From Catenulispora sp. GP43 (GTDB lineage Bacteria > Actinomycetota > Actinomycetes > Streptomycetales > Catenulisporaceae): a DNA stretch of 64,000 nt. The notes below the pieces were generated by a model. The model was not told the DNA's origin and did no database searches. It saw only the letters and a program-made list of their open reading frames with translations. Positions 43,971-53,641 of the stretch are shown here, piece by piece. Location of the stretch: assembly GCF_041260665.1 (NCBI RefSeq), contig NZ_JBGCCT010000033.1:1-64000 (forward strand), in the 5' to 3' direction. Numbering within the stretch: the stretch's first letter is position 1; every line of letters begins with the position of its first letter. Both the position numbers and the translations under genes were made by a program.

Positions 43971-46625
43971 TCAGCGATCGGCGGTTGTGAACTGCGCAGC
44001 GCGGCGCCGCAGATGGCGAAGGCTTCGATGTGAAATATCGGCCTGAACCTTGGGTGCGCGAGTGGCCGCAGTGCGGTAGAAGATCCTCTTGCCGATCTCG
44101 ATCAGGACCAGGTATCCGATGACCATGCCGGCCAGGGCTGCGAAGTATGCGGCCGGCAGCGGCTGGAAACCAAGTGTGTGGGCCAGTGGGCTGGCGGGGA
44201 GGACCGCGCCGATGGCGACCACGGTCAGCGCGGCGAGGGTTAGCGGGAGGCTGGGGTGGCTGCGGAAGAAGGGGATGCGGCGGGTGCGGATGGCGAAGAT
44301 GACCAGGGTTTGGGTGGCCAGGGATTCGACGAACCAGCCGGAGCGGAACTGGGCTGGTCCGGAGTGGAAGACCCAGAGCATGACTCCGAAGGTGAGGAAG
44401 TCGAAGACGGAGCTGAGCGGCCCGAAGAAGACCATGAAGCGGCGGATGAAGCCGATGTCCCAGTGCGAGGGCCGGCGCAGCTGTTCCTCGTCGACGTTGT
44501 CGGTGGGGATCGCCAGCTGGCTGGTGTCGTAGAGCAGGTTGTTGAGAAGGATCTGCGAGGGCAGCATCGGCAGGAAGGAAAGGAACAGCGACGCGCCGGC
44601 GGCCGAGGCCATGTTGCCGAAGTTGCTGGAGGTGCCCATCAGGACGTACTTGATGGTGTTGGCGAAGATCCGCCGGCCTTCGGCCACGCCGTCGGCGAGC
44701 ACGTCGAGATCCTTCTCCAGCAGGATCACATCGGCGGCGTCCTTGGCGACGTCGGTCGCCGAGTCCACCGAGATGCCGACGTCGGCGGCATGCAGCGCGA
44801 GGGCGTCGTTGACGCCGTCGCCGAGGAACGCGACACCGCCGCCGGTCAGCCGTTGGACGTGCACGATGCGGGCCTTGTCCTCGGGACTGACGCGCGCGAA
44901 CACGGTGGTGGTGGCGATCGCCGCGGCGAGCTGGGTGTCGTCGAGCTTGTCGAGGTCGGCACCGGTCAGCGCGTCACCGCGGCCCAGCCCCAAGTCGTGG
45001 CAGACCTTCAGGGCGACGGCCGCGTTGTCGCCGGTGACGACCTTCACCGCGATGCCGAGGTCGGCCAGACGGCGCAGCGCCTGGGCCGCGTCCTGTTTGG
45101 GCGGGTCCAGGAAGACGAGGAGCCCGACGAGGGTCAGCCCCCGTTCGTCATCGGGTGTCACCTGGCTCATCCCGCTGACGGATCGGGTGGCCACCGCGAC
45201 GACCCGGTTCCCCGCGGCGAACTCCCTGTCCAGGGCCTTGCGCGCCTCCTCCGGGACGTTGACGCATCGGTCCAGGACACTCTCCGGTGCTCCCTTGGTC
45301 ACGATGGTCGTCTGTCCCGCGCCGTCCCGGACCAGGGTCGAGGCCAGTCGGCGCTCGTGGTCGAAAGGCAGCGTCGCCAGGCGCGCGTAGTCGGCCAGTG
45401 CGGGGTACAGGGCCTGCGAGGCGGGAGATAGCCAAAGGGCCTGGTCGAGTGGATTCCCGCCAACGGCGAGTCCGTCGGCCCCCGAGTTCTCCGTGCACAA
45501 CAGCCCCCAGCGAAGCACGGCCCCTTGGTCTGCTGCTGCGTCGTCGCCGGGGTCTGCGGGGATGGCGCGCTCGTAGTCGATCTTCCCTGCGGTGAGGGTG
45601 CCGGTCTTGTCGGTGAACAGCACGTCGACGTCGCCGAGGTCCTCGATGCACACCAGGCGCTTGACCAGGACCTTGCGGCGGCTCATCCGGTGCGATCCGG
45701 CGGCCAGGGAGGTGGAGACGACCGCGGGCAGCAGTTGCGGGGTGATGCCGACCGCGATGGCCAGGGAGAACAGCAGTGCGTCGATGATCGGTTTGTGCAG
45801 CACCACGTTCATCACGAAGATCGTCGTGGTCAGCGCGCCGGCGACGTATACCAGCAGCATCGAGAACTTCCGCAGCCCGACCTGGAACTCGGTGTCCAGG
45901 GGATGCGTGTCCAGGCCCGCGGCGATCTTGCCGAACTCGGTGCGCGGCCCGGTGGCCACCACGAGCCCGGTGGCGCTCCCGGCGTGGACCACGGTGCCCA
46001 TCAGTGCGCACCCGGACAGCTCGGCCAACGGGGTTCCTGCGGGAACCGGGTCGGTGTGCTTGTCGGTGGGCAGCGATTCACCGGTCAGGACCGACTCGTC
46101 GCACTCCAGGCCGGTGACGGCCAGCAGCCGCAGATCGGCCGGGACGATGTCGCCGAGCTTCAGCTCGACCAGATCTCCGGGTACGAGCGCCGTGACGTCC
46201 ACCGTGCCCGGTCGGCCGTCGCGGATGACGACCGTGGTGTGGCGGATCTGGGAGTGCAGCGCCTCGGCGGCTTTCTCGGCCCGGTACTCGTTGACGAACC
46301 CCAGGCCGACCGACACGGCGACGATCACGCCGATGATGACGGCGTCGCTGCGCTCGCCGACCAGGAAGGACACGGCGGCGGCGGCCATCAGCAGCCCGAG
46401 CAGTGGTGAGCGCAGCTGGTGCCAGAGCACTGAGAGCATGCGGGCCTTGTGCGAGGCGACCGCGTTCGGTCCGTACTCGGCCTGCCGCCGGTCGGCCTCT
46501 TCGCCCGTCAGACCTTGCTCGGCTGTCACGCCGAGCCCGCGCAGAACGTCCGCCGTGGGCATGGAGGCAGCGGAGGCCGCTTCGTGGACGGAAGCGGCCG
46601 GCTGCGATAGGGCGGAGGCCGTCAT
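43971..46625 (-). CDS. mgtA: Magnesium-translocating P-type ATPase
   Basis: An 884-residue P-type ATPase. Actuator motif TGES (181-184), ion-site segment GITPQLLPAVV near 293-303, phosphorylated Asp339 in DKTGTLT, TGDN and GDGVNDALAL. The sequence NNLLYDTSQLAIPTDNVD in the C-terminal membrane half is characteristic of the MgtA/MgtB group. It probably imports magnesium driven by ATP. An imperfect DevR-like half-site lies at 46682-46701 upstream. It stands as a single gene in the stress island. Confidence 0.92.
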   Translation of the reverse strand: MTASALSQPAASVHEAASAASMPTADVLRGLGVTAEQGLTGEEADRRQAEYGPNAVASHKARMLSVLWHQLRSPLLGLLMAAAAVSFLVGERSDAVIIGVIVAVSVGLGFVNEYRAEKAAEALHSQIRHTTVVIRDGRPGTVDVTALVPGDLVELKLGDIVPADLRLLAVTGLECDESVLTGESLPTDKHTDPVPAGTPLAELSGCALMGTVVHAGSATGLVVATGPRTEFGKIAAGLDTHPLDTEFQVGLRKFSMLLVYVAGALTTTIFVMNVVLHKPIIDALLFSLAIAVGITPQLLPAVVSTSLAAGSHRMSRRKVLVKRLVCIEDLGDVDVLFTDKTGTLTAGKIDYERAIPADPGDDAAADQGAVLRWGLLCTENSGADGLAVGGNPLDQALWLSPASQALYPALADYARLATLPFDHERRLASTLVRDGAGQTTIVTKGAPESVLDRCVNVPEEARKALDREFAAGNRVVAVATRSVSGMSQVTPDDERGLTLVGLLVFLDPPKQDAAQALRRLADLGIAVKVVTGDNAAVALKVCHDLGLGRGDALTGADLDKLDDTQLAAAIATTTVFARVSPEDKARIVHVQRLTGGGVAFLGDGVNDALALHAADVGISVDSATDVAKDAADVILLEKDLDVLADGVAEGRRIFANTIKYVLMGTSSNFGNMASAAGASLFLSFLPMLPSQILLNNLLYDTSQLAIPTDNVDEEQLRRPSHWDIGFIRRFMVFFGPLSSVFDFLTFGVMLWVFHSGPAQFRSGWFVESLATQTLVIFAIRTRRIPFFRSHPSLPLTLAALTVVAIGAVLPASPLAHTLGFQPLPAAYFAALAGMVIGYLVLIEIGKRIFYRTAATRAPKVQADISHRSLRHLRRRAAQFTTADR

Positions 46626-46858
46626 CGGCTTACGCCACCCGTCTGGGCGGCGTAAGAAGGACGATCGCCACGTCGGGAAGCCTTCGGCCTAGGGTCCCCG
46701 TCAATCAAAAGGCCTGTCATGTGTCTCGCCGCCTGGTGGAAGGTCACGCGCGGCGGGAGAGCACGTGGTCTGGACAGACCCAAGCGCGCTGCGTACTCCC
46801 AGCATCGCACGAATCGATGACGAAAGGTACAAGGTCACAGACGTCTCACCTACGGATC

Positions 46859-46920
46859 CGGCACCACGCGGGACTTGCCTGGCCGTGAGGTCACGGCCAG
46901 GCAAGTCCCGCGTGGTGCCG
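46859..46920. terminator. 30-bp perfect palindrome, likely terminator of the DoxX gene
   Basis: Arms 46859-46888 and 46891-46920 are perfectly complementary around a GG centre, giving a 62-base hairpin 7 bp downstream of the DoxX stop. It is longer than any other terminator in the window. A cruciform or factor-binding role is also possible. Confidence 0.7.
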
Positions 46921-46927
46921 CGGTCGA

Positions 46928-47518
46928 TCAGAGTGCCCAGCGGTGCCGGGTCACGAACGGCAGCCTGGCCCACATCCGGCCCAGGCCCCAGGTGGTGCCG
47001 GCGTAGGTCAGGGCGAGGACGATCAGTACGAGGGCGTCCATGACGTGCTCGTCGACGAACGGGTTGGTGGAACTGGTCGCGGCCCCAGCCCTGGTGTGCT
47101 GGGCGAGGGGGTAGGTGGCGAGCCACATGAAGGCGACCATGAGGACGCCGGAGGCGGCGGCGATGCGCACGGCGACGCCGGCGATCATCGCGGTGCCGAT
47201 GCCGAGCAGGCCGAGCATGAACAGCCAGTCGGTGACCGGGTTGCCGGCGATGGAGTGGAACGCCGACTGGAACGGCCCGACGGCGACGCCCTTCAGGAAG
47301 CCCTTGGTGGGAGATCCGCCGTGGATCCAGGCCTTGGCTGACGGCGTGGAGTAGTGCAGGCCGAACGTCTTGTCCAGGAAGGCCCACAGGAACAGGAAGC
47401 CGGCGGCGATCCGCAGCACGGCGAGGGCCTTGGCCGCGTACGAGGTGATCATCGCCCCGGGGATCTCGGCGATCTCTGGGTGGACGGTGTTCACGCTGAC
47501 GGGCTGCTGGCTGGTCAT
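46928..47518 (-). CDS. DoxX-family membrane protein
   Basis: A 196-residue protein with four hydrophobic segments (near 28-46, 93-113, 118-140 and 162-180) and the DoxX-like LRIAAGFLFLWAFLDKTFGLHYSTPSAKAWIHGGSPTKGFLKGV. DoxX/MauE-like proteins are linked to redox or thiosulfate-quinone steps in other bacteria. The ATG at 47516-47518 follows GGAGGCAG. The long hairpin lies at its 3' end. Its exact role is unknown. Confidence 0.85.
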   Translation of the reverse strand: MTSQQPVSVNTVHPEIAEIPGAMITSYAAKALAVLRIAAGFLFLWAFLDKTFGLHYSTPSAKAWIHGGSPTKGFLKGVAVGPFQSAFHSIAGNPVTDWLFMLGLLGIGTAMIAGVAVRIAAASGVLMVAFMWLATYPLAQHTRAGAATSSTNPFVDEHVMDALVLIVLALTYAGTTWGLGRMWARLPFVTRHRWAL

Positions 47519-47853
47519 GGGGACTGCCTCCAATGGGTCGATGGTCTCAGGATCCTGCGGTCGACCGTTTCGCGGACGAGGCGAAGGACCCCTGTTGGAG
47601 GGCCGAACTGCCCTGCTCGGGTGGCGGACGCCTCTGCACCGCCGCACTCTGAGAATCACGGTCGGTGGTGACGGGCACCTGGTGGCCGCCGATCGGTGTC
47701 CGGCTCCTGCGATCCGTAGGATCAGCAGGGATGTAGCGCCGCCGTCGGTGCTCCGCCGCCGGGTCCGACGACACCGGGCTGCTCGCCGACGAGGACCCTC
47801 ATCCGGTCCTGCTGTCCCGGCGCCACCGACCGACCGGTGAGCAGTTCCCGGTT
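47519..47853. other. Intergenic region without a convincing gene
   Basis: About 335 bp between the DoxX start and the CDF relic. No family motifs, terminator or clear promoter were recognised. Confidence 0.5.
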
Positions 47854-48434
47854 GGTGTGCAGCAGCACGACGGTGGTGACCGCGGGATCGGTACCCCACC
47901 ACAGGAATCTGACCAACGGCAGGTGCCGGTCGGCGGCGCCCCGTCGCAGCGGACGCAACCCTGCCGACAGCGCCACCGCGTCCAGCGCGATGCTCACAGC
48001 GAGCACCGTGTAACCGGTGAGGTAGGCACCGGTGGGCCGAGGGTGGGTCAGGGCCTGGAGGGTTTCAGCGGTTGCCGCGCCCAAGCCGCCGATGAAGATG
48101 CCGACAGCGGCGATGAGGGACCAGAAGAACCGTTCCCGGCCATATCCGAGGGGATGACTGTCGTCCGGGGGCCGGTCGCTGCCCGGGCCGCCGAGACGCG
48201 GTACCCGGTCGATGACGTCCTGGACCAGGTGGAATCGATCCAGGCCGTTCTGTTCACCACGCGGACCCGCAGATCGGGCAGGTGTCCGCGCAGGATCGAT
48301 ACCGCGGCGAGGACCTCGAGCACTGCGTCGACGACGCGGAAGTAGGCCACAGCGGACACATCGACGCTGACGTTGTCGCGGGTGATGATGCCCAGGGACT
48401 GGATCGGCATGGTGACGATCCACGCGAACACCAT
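47854..48434 (-). pseudogene. Composite relic: slipin, phosphoketolase and CDF-transporter fragments
   Basis: Three unrelated fragments sit head to tail on the minus strand. 48434-48321 encodes a slipin/SPFH piece (TMPIQSLGIITRDNVSVDVSAVAYFRVVDAV). 48320-48184 encodes phosphoketolase pieces in two frames (LEVLAAVSILRGHLPDLRVRVVN, then NGLDRFHLVQDVIDRVPRLGG, similar to the intact phosphoketolase at 56004). 48168-47854 encodes a cation-diffusion-facilitator piece (DSHPLGYGRERFFWSLIAAVGIFIGG through DPAVTTVVL). Each lacks the rest of its gene. The first ~130 codons are open from an ATG at 48434, so a chimeric peptide could be made. Confidence 0.75.
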
Positions 48435-48445
48435 GATGGGATTCC

Positions 48446-51241
48446 TTACTGTGCGGCGGAGAGCGCCGGACTGGGAGTCGCGGGGGCGGCGGGTTCGCTC
48501 CTGCTGCGACGGGCCCAGCGGACGAGTTCGTCGACGCCCCAGACGATGACCGGGAACGGGGCGATGACGGCCAGCTGTGCCGGGCTCAGCGCCGCGGTTC
48601 CGAAGATGTGCTGTAGCGGCGGTGTGTAGATGACGGTTGCGGTGAAGAACAGCTCGAAGGCGATGCCCCACAGCAGCAGCGGGTTGGACCACAAGCCGAT
48701 GGTGAACAGGGAGGCCCGGTCTGTCCGGGAGGCGAAGGCGGTGCCTATCTGGCAGGAGACGATGCCTGCGAAGGTGATCGTTGTGGCCTGGAGGTAGGCG
48801 TGGTGCAGTGGGGTGCTGCCTCCGGTCGGGTCGCCGGAATGCCAGCCGGCCCGCCACAGCGTGAAGAAGAACGCCCCCATCACCAGCGCCGCCGAGATCG
48901 ATCCGAGCAGGGCCCAGGCGCGCAGGAGCAGTACGCGGTCGATGACGCCCGCGGTGCGCGGCCTGGGCGGCCGGCTCATCAGCCCGGGTTCGGCCGGCTC
49001 GCGGCCCAGAGCCAGTGCCGGGAGCGTCTCGGTGCCCAGGTCGACCGCGAGGATCTGCAGCACGCTCAACGGCAGCGGGATCGCGCCGCCGGACAGAGCG
49101 AACACCAGGAACGGCACCACTTCCGGGACCGCGTGGGCGAAGATGTAGAGCACGAACTTGCGGACGTTGTCGAACACCCGCCGCCCGGCGTCGACCGCGA
49201 CGACGATGGTGGCGAAGTGGTCGTCGGTCAGGACCATCGTCGCGGCCTCCCGGGCGACGTCGGTCCCGGACCTGCCCATCGCCACGCCGATGTCCGCGTG
49301 CCGCAGCGCCGGGGCGTCGTTGACGCCGTCCCCGGTCATCGCCACGACCTCACCACGGGCTCGCAGCGCCGCACAGATCCGGAGCTTGGCCTCCGGGGAC
49401 GCACGCGCGAACACGATCTCGCCGGCCTCGGCGAGCACCGCGTCCAGCTCGGCATCGGCCAGCCGGTCCAGCTCCGGCCCGGCCACGATCCGGCCGTCCC
49501 GGCCGCCGATACCGACCTGCCGGGCGATCGCAGCCGCCGTCGGGCCGTAGTCGCCGGTGATGACATGGATCCGCATCCCGGCCCCATGGGCCTGGACCAC
49601 CGCTTCGGCGACCCCGGCGCGCGGCGGGTCGGCCATCGCGACCAGCCCGATCAGGGTGAGCCCGGACTCGGCGTCCTCGCGCTTGTCCGGGACGGTCCGG
49701 CCGGCGTCCACCGTGTGACTCGCGACCGCCAGGACTCTAAGGCCGCCAGCCGCGTAGCGATCCATGGCCTGCAGCAATTCGGCTCGCGCCGGATCGTCCA
49801 GCGGACGCTCTGTGCCCTGCTGGTCGAGCAGTCGCGTGCAGCACGGCAGGACCGTCTCCAGCGCACCTTTCGTGTGGACGGCGGCAGTCGCACCGTCCAC
49901 ATCGATGGTCGACATCCGCTTCAAGCGTGCGTCGAAGTGGAATATCGCGCGCCGGGAGGCCGTTCGTTCGGCGGGATCGACGGCGACGCCGAGTTCGTCG
50001 GCCAGCCTCAGGAGGGCGAGTTCGGTCGGGTCGCCGGTGCCGTTCGGCTGGGTGTCGCTGGGAGCCTCGGCGGTCGTGCAGGCCGCTGCGGCCCGGATGA
50101 GTGCCAGGGCCCGCGGATCGTCGACCGGAGTCGTGGCGTCGAGTTCGGTACCGGTCAGCCAGAGTTCGGTGACACGCATCCGGTTCTCGGTGAGGGTCCC
50201 GGTCTTGTCGGTGCAGATCACGGTGGTCGATCCGAGCGTCTCCACCGCGGACAGCCGCTTGACGACGGCACCCTTTCGCGCGAGTTCGCGTACTCCGGCG
50301 GCCAGCGCCAGGGTGATGGTCGGGAGCAGTCCTTCGGGCACGTTGGCGACGATCAGCCCGATCGAGAAGCTGATCGCCGCGCTCCAGTCCAGGCCGGCGG
50401 CGAGCCCGGCGGGCAGGAAGGCGGCTCCCATCACGACCGCGACGAGCGCGATGATCCAGGTCGCGCGTCGCACCTGGGTCTCCAAAGGGCTCCGCTCGGT
50501 GGTCCCGCGTTGGGACAGGGCGGCGATCCGCCCGAGCTCGGTGTGCATGCCGGTCCGGGTCACCACGGCGGTCGCCTCGCCGCCGGTACAGCTGGAGCCG
50601 CTGAAGACCAGGTCGTGTGCCTCCAGCAGAGAACCGGGCGCTGCCGTCGGCTGCCTGGAACGGCTCACCGGCTCCGATTCGCCGGTCAACGACGACAAGT
50701 CCAGCAGGACGTCCCCGTCGATGATCCGCGCGTCCGCGCTGACCCGGTCGCCTTCGGCGACGACCAGGACGTCGCCGGGAACCAGGTCCCGGGCCTGGAT
50801 CTCGCCCCGCACCCCGTCGCGTACCACCTTCGTCGTCGCGGGCAGGAACGCGGCCAGGGCCTCCACCGCACGCTCGGCCTGCATCTCCTGCACGAACGCG
50901 AATCCGGCGTTGAGCAGGATCACGGCCACGACGGCGATGGACAGCGCCGGCGTGCCACCGGCCCACGCCAGCACCGCCGCGACCGCCAATAGGATCGCCA
51001 GCGGCTGGGTGAACTGATCGAGCAGCTCCCGAGGCCACCGCCGGCCGCCGCGCCGGGTCAGTTCGTTCGCGCCGTAGACCAGGCGCCGCCGGGCGGTCTC
51101 CCGTTCCGACAGTCCCTTCGGTGAGGTGTGCAGATCACGGTACAGCTCGGCCAGCGGTTGACGTTCGTCGACGGTTTCGGCTGTGCCGGCGTCGTTCGGC
51201 GACCCGGGACTTTCGACGGGTGCTGTGTCAGTGGCGGTCAT
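48446..51241 (-). CDS. Cation-transporting P-type ATPase, type II (CtpF-like)
   Basis: A 931-residue P2-type ATPase: N-terminal cation-ATPase domain ([29 protein letters not shown]), TGES near 186-189, PEGL ion-site motif (302-305), phosphorylated Asp345 in [17 protein letters not shown] and [15 protein letters not shown] and the overall layout place it with calcium/sodium pumps such as mycobacterial CtpF, a DosR-regulon member. The ATG is at 51239-51241; no operon overlap with its neighbours. Ion specificity is unproven. Confidence 0.9.
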   Translation of the reverse strand: MTATDTAPVESPGSPNDAGTAETVDERQPLAELYRDLHTSPKGLSERETARRRLVYGANELTRRGGRRWPRELLDQFTQPLAILLAVAAVLAWAGGTPALSIAVVAVILLNAGFAFVQEMQAERAVEALAAFLPATTKVVRDGVRGEIQARDLVPGDVLVVAEGDRVSADARIIDGDVLLDLSSLTGESEPVSRSRQPTAAPGSLLEAHDLVFSGSSCTGGEATAVVTRTGMHTELGRIAALSQRGTTERSPLETQVRRATWIIALVAVVMGAAFLPAGLAAGLDWSAAISFSIGLIVANVPEGLLPTITLALAAGVRELARKGAVVKRLSAVETLGSTTVICTDKTGTLTENRMRVTELWLTGTELDATTPVDDPRALALIRAAAACTTAEAPSDTQPNGTGDPTELALLRLADELGVAVDPAERTASRRAIFHFDARLKRMSTIDVDGATAAVHTKGALETVLPCCTRLLDQQGTERPLDDPARAELLQAMDRYAAGGLRVLAVASHTVDAGRTVPDKREDAESGLTLIGLVAMADPPRAGVAEAVVQAHGAGMRIHVITGDYGPTAAAIARQVGIGGRDGRIVAGPELDRLADAELDAVLAEAGEIVFARASPEAKLRICAALRARGEVVAMTGDGVNDAPALRHADIGVAMGRSGTDVAREAATMVLTDDHFATIVVAVDAGRRVFDNVRKFVLYIFAHAVPEVVPFLVFALSGGAIPLPLSVLQILAVDLGTETLPALALGREPAEPGLMSRPPRPRTAGVIDRVLLLRAWALLGSISAALVMGAFFFTLWRAGWHSGDPTGGSTPLHHAYLQATTITFAGIVSCQIGTAFASRTDRASLFTIGLWSNPLLLWGIAFELFFTATVIYTPPLQHIFGTAALSPAQLAVIAPFPVIVWGVDELVRWARRSRSEPAAPATPSPALSAAQ

Positions 51242-51292
51242 CGTCGTCTCTCCTCAGCCCTGCCGACCTCGCGGATCCATCGCCGGGGGTGC

Positions 51293-51784
51293 TTATCGCG
51301 GGGAGGCGGCCAGCAGGGCGTGGGCGCGGTCGCTGTGCGCCGCGGCCACCAGGACCTCGAAGCGGCTCGGAACGATGGCGCTGCGGGAGGTGAAGTCGCG
51401 GCGGCCGGCTGTCAGGCCGTAGCTGACGGCCGCGTAGACGCCGCCGAAGATCACGCCCCAGACCAGGCCGAAGAGCAGCGCGCGGCCGAAGGACACGGTG
51501 GTCAGGATGTCGATGAGCAGGCCGACGAACAGCCCGAACCACGCCCCGGAGCCGATGCCGCCGATCAGCGCGCGCGGCCAGGTCAACCGGCCGGTCACCT
51601 GTTCCACCATGCGCAGGTCGTTGCCGATGATCTCGGTCGTCTCGACCTCGAACTGCTGGTCGGCGAGACGCTCGATCACGCTCTGCGCCTCCGCGTAGGT
51701 CGGGTACGAACCCAGCGACACCTGGTCGCCCGATGCCGCTGCGATGGTGATCCGCATGCTTGCCGATGTCGCGGTGTTCATCAT
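51293..51784 (-). CDS. General stress protein 17M-like membrane protein
   Basis: A 163-residue protein with an N-terminal YflT/general-stress-17M-type domain (LGSYPTYAEAQSVIERLADQQFEVETTEIIGNDLRMVEQVTGRLTWPRALIGG) and two hydrophobic, Gly-rich helices (about 74-95 and 101-125). These domains occur in actinobacterial stress proteins of unknown mechanism. The start overlaps the stop of the universal stress protein before it (ATGA), so the two form an operon. A second ATG three bases later is equally possible. Confidence 0.85.
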   Translation of the reverse strand: MMNTATSASMRITIAAASGDQVSLGSYPTYAEAQSVIERLADQQFEVETTEIIGNDLRMVEQVTGRLTWPRALIGGIGSGAWFGLFVGLLIDILTTVSFGRALLFGLVWGVIFGGVYAAVSYGLTAGRRDFTSRSAIVPSRFEVLVAAAHSDRAHALLAASPR

Positions 51785-52299
51785 GACTGGCTCCAGGCGT
51801 CATCGGTGTTCGGGATGTGCGATGCGGCGGTCTCGACTGCCGGGGGGACGACCACGACGGGGCACGGTGCGTGCTGGACGCAGTGTTGGCTGACTGAGCC
51901 GAGGAGGATCCCGGCGAAGCTGCCGTGCCCGCGGGTGCCGACCACCAGCATTCGCGCGCCGGCCGCAGCCGTGATCAGCACTTCGGCGGGATGGCCCTCG
52001 GCCACGCGGGTGAGGACCTTGACCGGCTGGTCCGACTCTGCGCAGACGTCGGAGACGGTCTCGTCCAGAGCCTTCAGGGCGTCGGCGGCGACGCTGCCGC
52101 CGTCGAACGTCGAAGACGGATACGCGTAGCCGAAACCGGCTCCGTACACGGTCGGGAACTGCCAGGCGGCGACGGCTTCGACGTCGGCTCCGGTCTGCCG
52201 TGCCTGGTTCATGGCCCAGCGCAGGGCTGTCTTCGAGCAAGGCGATCCGTCGACTCCGACGACGATGCGGTGTTCTCGGTCTGTGGTCTGATCTGGCAT
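51781..52299 (-). CDS. Universal stress protein (single USP domain)
   Basis: A 172-residue USP: HRIVVGVDGSPCSKTALRWAMNQA at the start and the ATP-binding motif VVGTRGHGSFAGILLGSVSQHCVQHAPCPVVVVPP near 130-160. The ATG at 52297-52299 has CGGAGG upstream; the longer frame upstream lacks USP sequence. It is cotranslated with the general stress protein. An imperfect DevR-like half-site (TGGGGAC) lies at 52331-52350. USPs bind ATP and support survival in hypoxia or starvation. Confidence 0.92.
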   Translation of the reverse strand: MPDQTTDREHRIVVGVDGSPCSKTALRWAMNQARQTGADVEAVAAWQFPTVYGAGFGYAYPSSTFDGGSVAADALKALDETVSDVCAESDQPVKVLTRVAEGHPAEVLITAAAGARMLVVGTRGHGSFAGILLGSVSQHCVQHAPCPVVVVPPAVETAASHIPNTDDAWSQS

Positions 52300-53030
52300 G
52301 GCAACCTCCGTGATGGGGTGTCGCGGTCGCCTGGGGACCGCTGCGCTGATGGGCCGGGTTGCTTGGTCGAGCGTTTGTCGACGGCCCGGCGGTTGTTGGA
52401 CGCCGAAGGCAAGAGGGGTCGGGGCGCCGACCACAGGAAGCCGCGACAGGTGGCGGCGAAAAGCTGACGGTGGGTGATCTGCTCGGTCGGAGCCCGCGAG
52501 TCTCGTGGGGGGCGCGTCATCGGCGGCGGGTGGACAGCCACCGGGGACCAGAGCGACATGTCGAGCCTACGCTCGTATTGGACGAATGTTCTCATCGAAG
52601 CGCCTTGGGCAGTGCGGTCCGGGCCGCCGATCCCGGCGACGAGGGTATCCGGCTCGGATTCGTACGTTTGATCTGTGCGGACTGGGCATGCATGGGCGGA
52701 GGAGATCGGCCCGGGCAGCTGCCCGGTGTCGTCCACGAGGCATCAGATCCTCGCCTTGACCGGCCTTGACCGGCCTTGACCGGCCTCGACCGGCTTCGAT
52801 CACCCGAGGAAGCAGGTACGGCCATCCCTACCAGAGCGCTTGCGTACGATCGGCCAGGCGAAAGGCATCTGCCGCAGCGATCAGCCGTACCGCGATCCGC
52901 GGGCGACGGAACATCCCGTGACTTCCGTGATCCTCACCGCCGCACCGTTCCGGACGGCGGCACCGGGGCCCGATGAGACGACCAGGCCGGCAGACGCCGC
53001 TGGGTCAGACAACTCAAGGAGTGCACGCTC
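52300..53030. other. Intergenic region with tandem repeat, no convincing gene
   Basis: About 730 bp between a universal stress gene and lemA. Frames here lack family motifs and ribosome sites. It contains a 10-bp tandem repeat at 52754-52798 and the promoters of both divergent neighbours. AAGGAG just before 53031 is the lemA ribosome site. Confidence 0.6.
52754..52798. repeat. 10-bp tandem repeat
   Basis: About 4.5 copies of CCTTGACCGG, the last copies diverged (CCTCGACCGG, CTTCGAT). It lies upstream of lemA. The period near one helical turn would place identical faces in register. Confidence 0.85.
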
Positions 53031-53630
53031 ATGACCGCAGCCATCATCGTCGTAGTAATCGTCCTGGTCGTGGTGCTGGCCGCCGGGCTCGGTTACAACA
53101 GCCTGGTCCGTAAGCGCAACCGGACCAGCGAGGCCTGGTCGCAGATCGACGTGGAACTCAAGCGCCGCCACGACCTGATCCCGAACCTGGTGCAAACCGT
53201 GCGGGGCTACGCCACCCACGAGAGCGGAACGTTCGAGGCGGTGACCGACGCCCGCGCCCGGGCGGTGACCGCCGGGGTCACGGCCGATCCGAAGGCCGTC
53301 GCCGCTGCGGAGAACACGCTGAGCAGTTCCCTGCGTTCGCTGTTCGCGGTCGCTGAGAACTATCCGATGTTGCGTGCCCAGGAGGGATTCCTGGCGCTGC
53401 AGGAGCAGTTGGCCGCTACCGAGGACAAGCTGGAGTACGCCCGCCGCTACTACAACACCAGCGCCCGGGACTACAACACCGCCACGCAGTCGTTCCCGCG
53501 CACGCTGATCGCCTCGCCGTTCGGCTTCCACCCGGTGGTGTTCTTCCAGGCCGACGAGACCGACAAGGACGTCCCCGTCGTCGACTTCACCACCGCGACC
53601 ACAGCCGGCGCGCCGCCGACCCAAGGCTGA
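53031..53630 (+). CDS. LemA-family membrane protein
   Basis: A 199-residue LemA protein: N-terminal membrane segment (IIVVVIVLVVVLAAGLGYNSL), then the helical LemA domain with NRTSEAWSQIDVELKRRHDLIPNLVQTVRGYATHESGTFEAV and YYNTSARDYNTATQSFPRTLIASPFGF. The ATG follows AAGGAG. It is cotranscribed with the htpX protease 11 bp downstream, a conserved pairing linked to membrane-protein quality control. Confidence 0.94.
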   Translation: MTAAIIVVVIVLVVVLAAGLGYNSLVRKRNRTSEAWSQIDVELKRRHDLIPNLVQTVRGYATHESGTFEAVTDARARAVTAGVTADPKAVAAAENTLSSSLRSLFAVAENYPMLRAQEGFLALQEQLAATEDKLEYARRYYNTSARDYNTATQSFPRTLIASPFGFHPVVFFQADETDKDVPVVDFTTATTAGAPPTQG

Positions 53631-53641
53631 GGAGACCAGCC

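Noticed and set aside
43971-46625. Plus-strand frames opposite mgtA (44256-45431, 45592-46692)
   Set aside because: They show no family motifs and lie fully opposite a complete P-type ATPase.
48800-51017. Large plus-strand frames opposite the CtpF-like ATPase
   Set aside because: Low-complexity, Arg/Gly-rich translations with no family; the minus-strand ATPase is complete.
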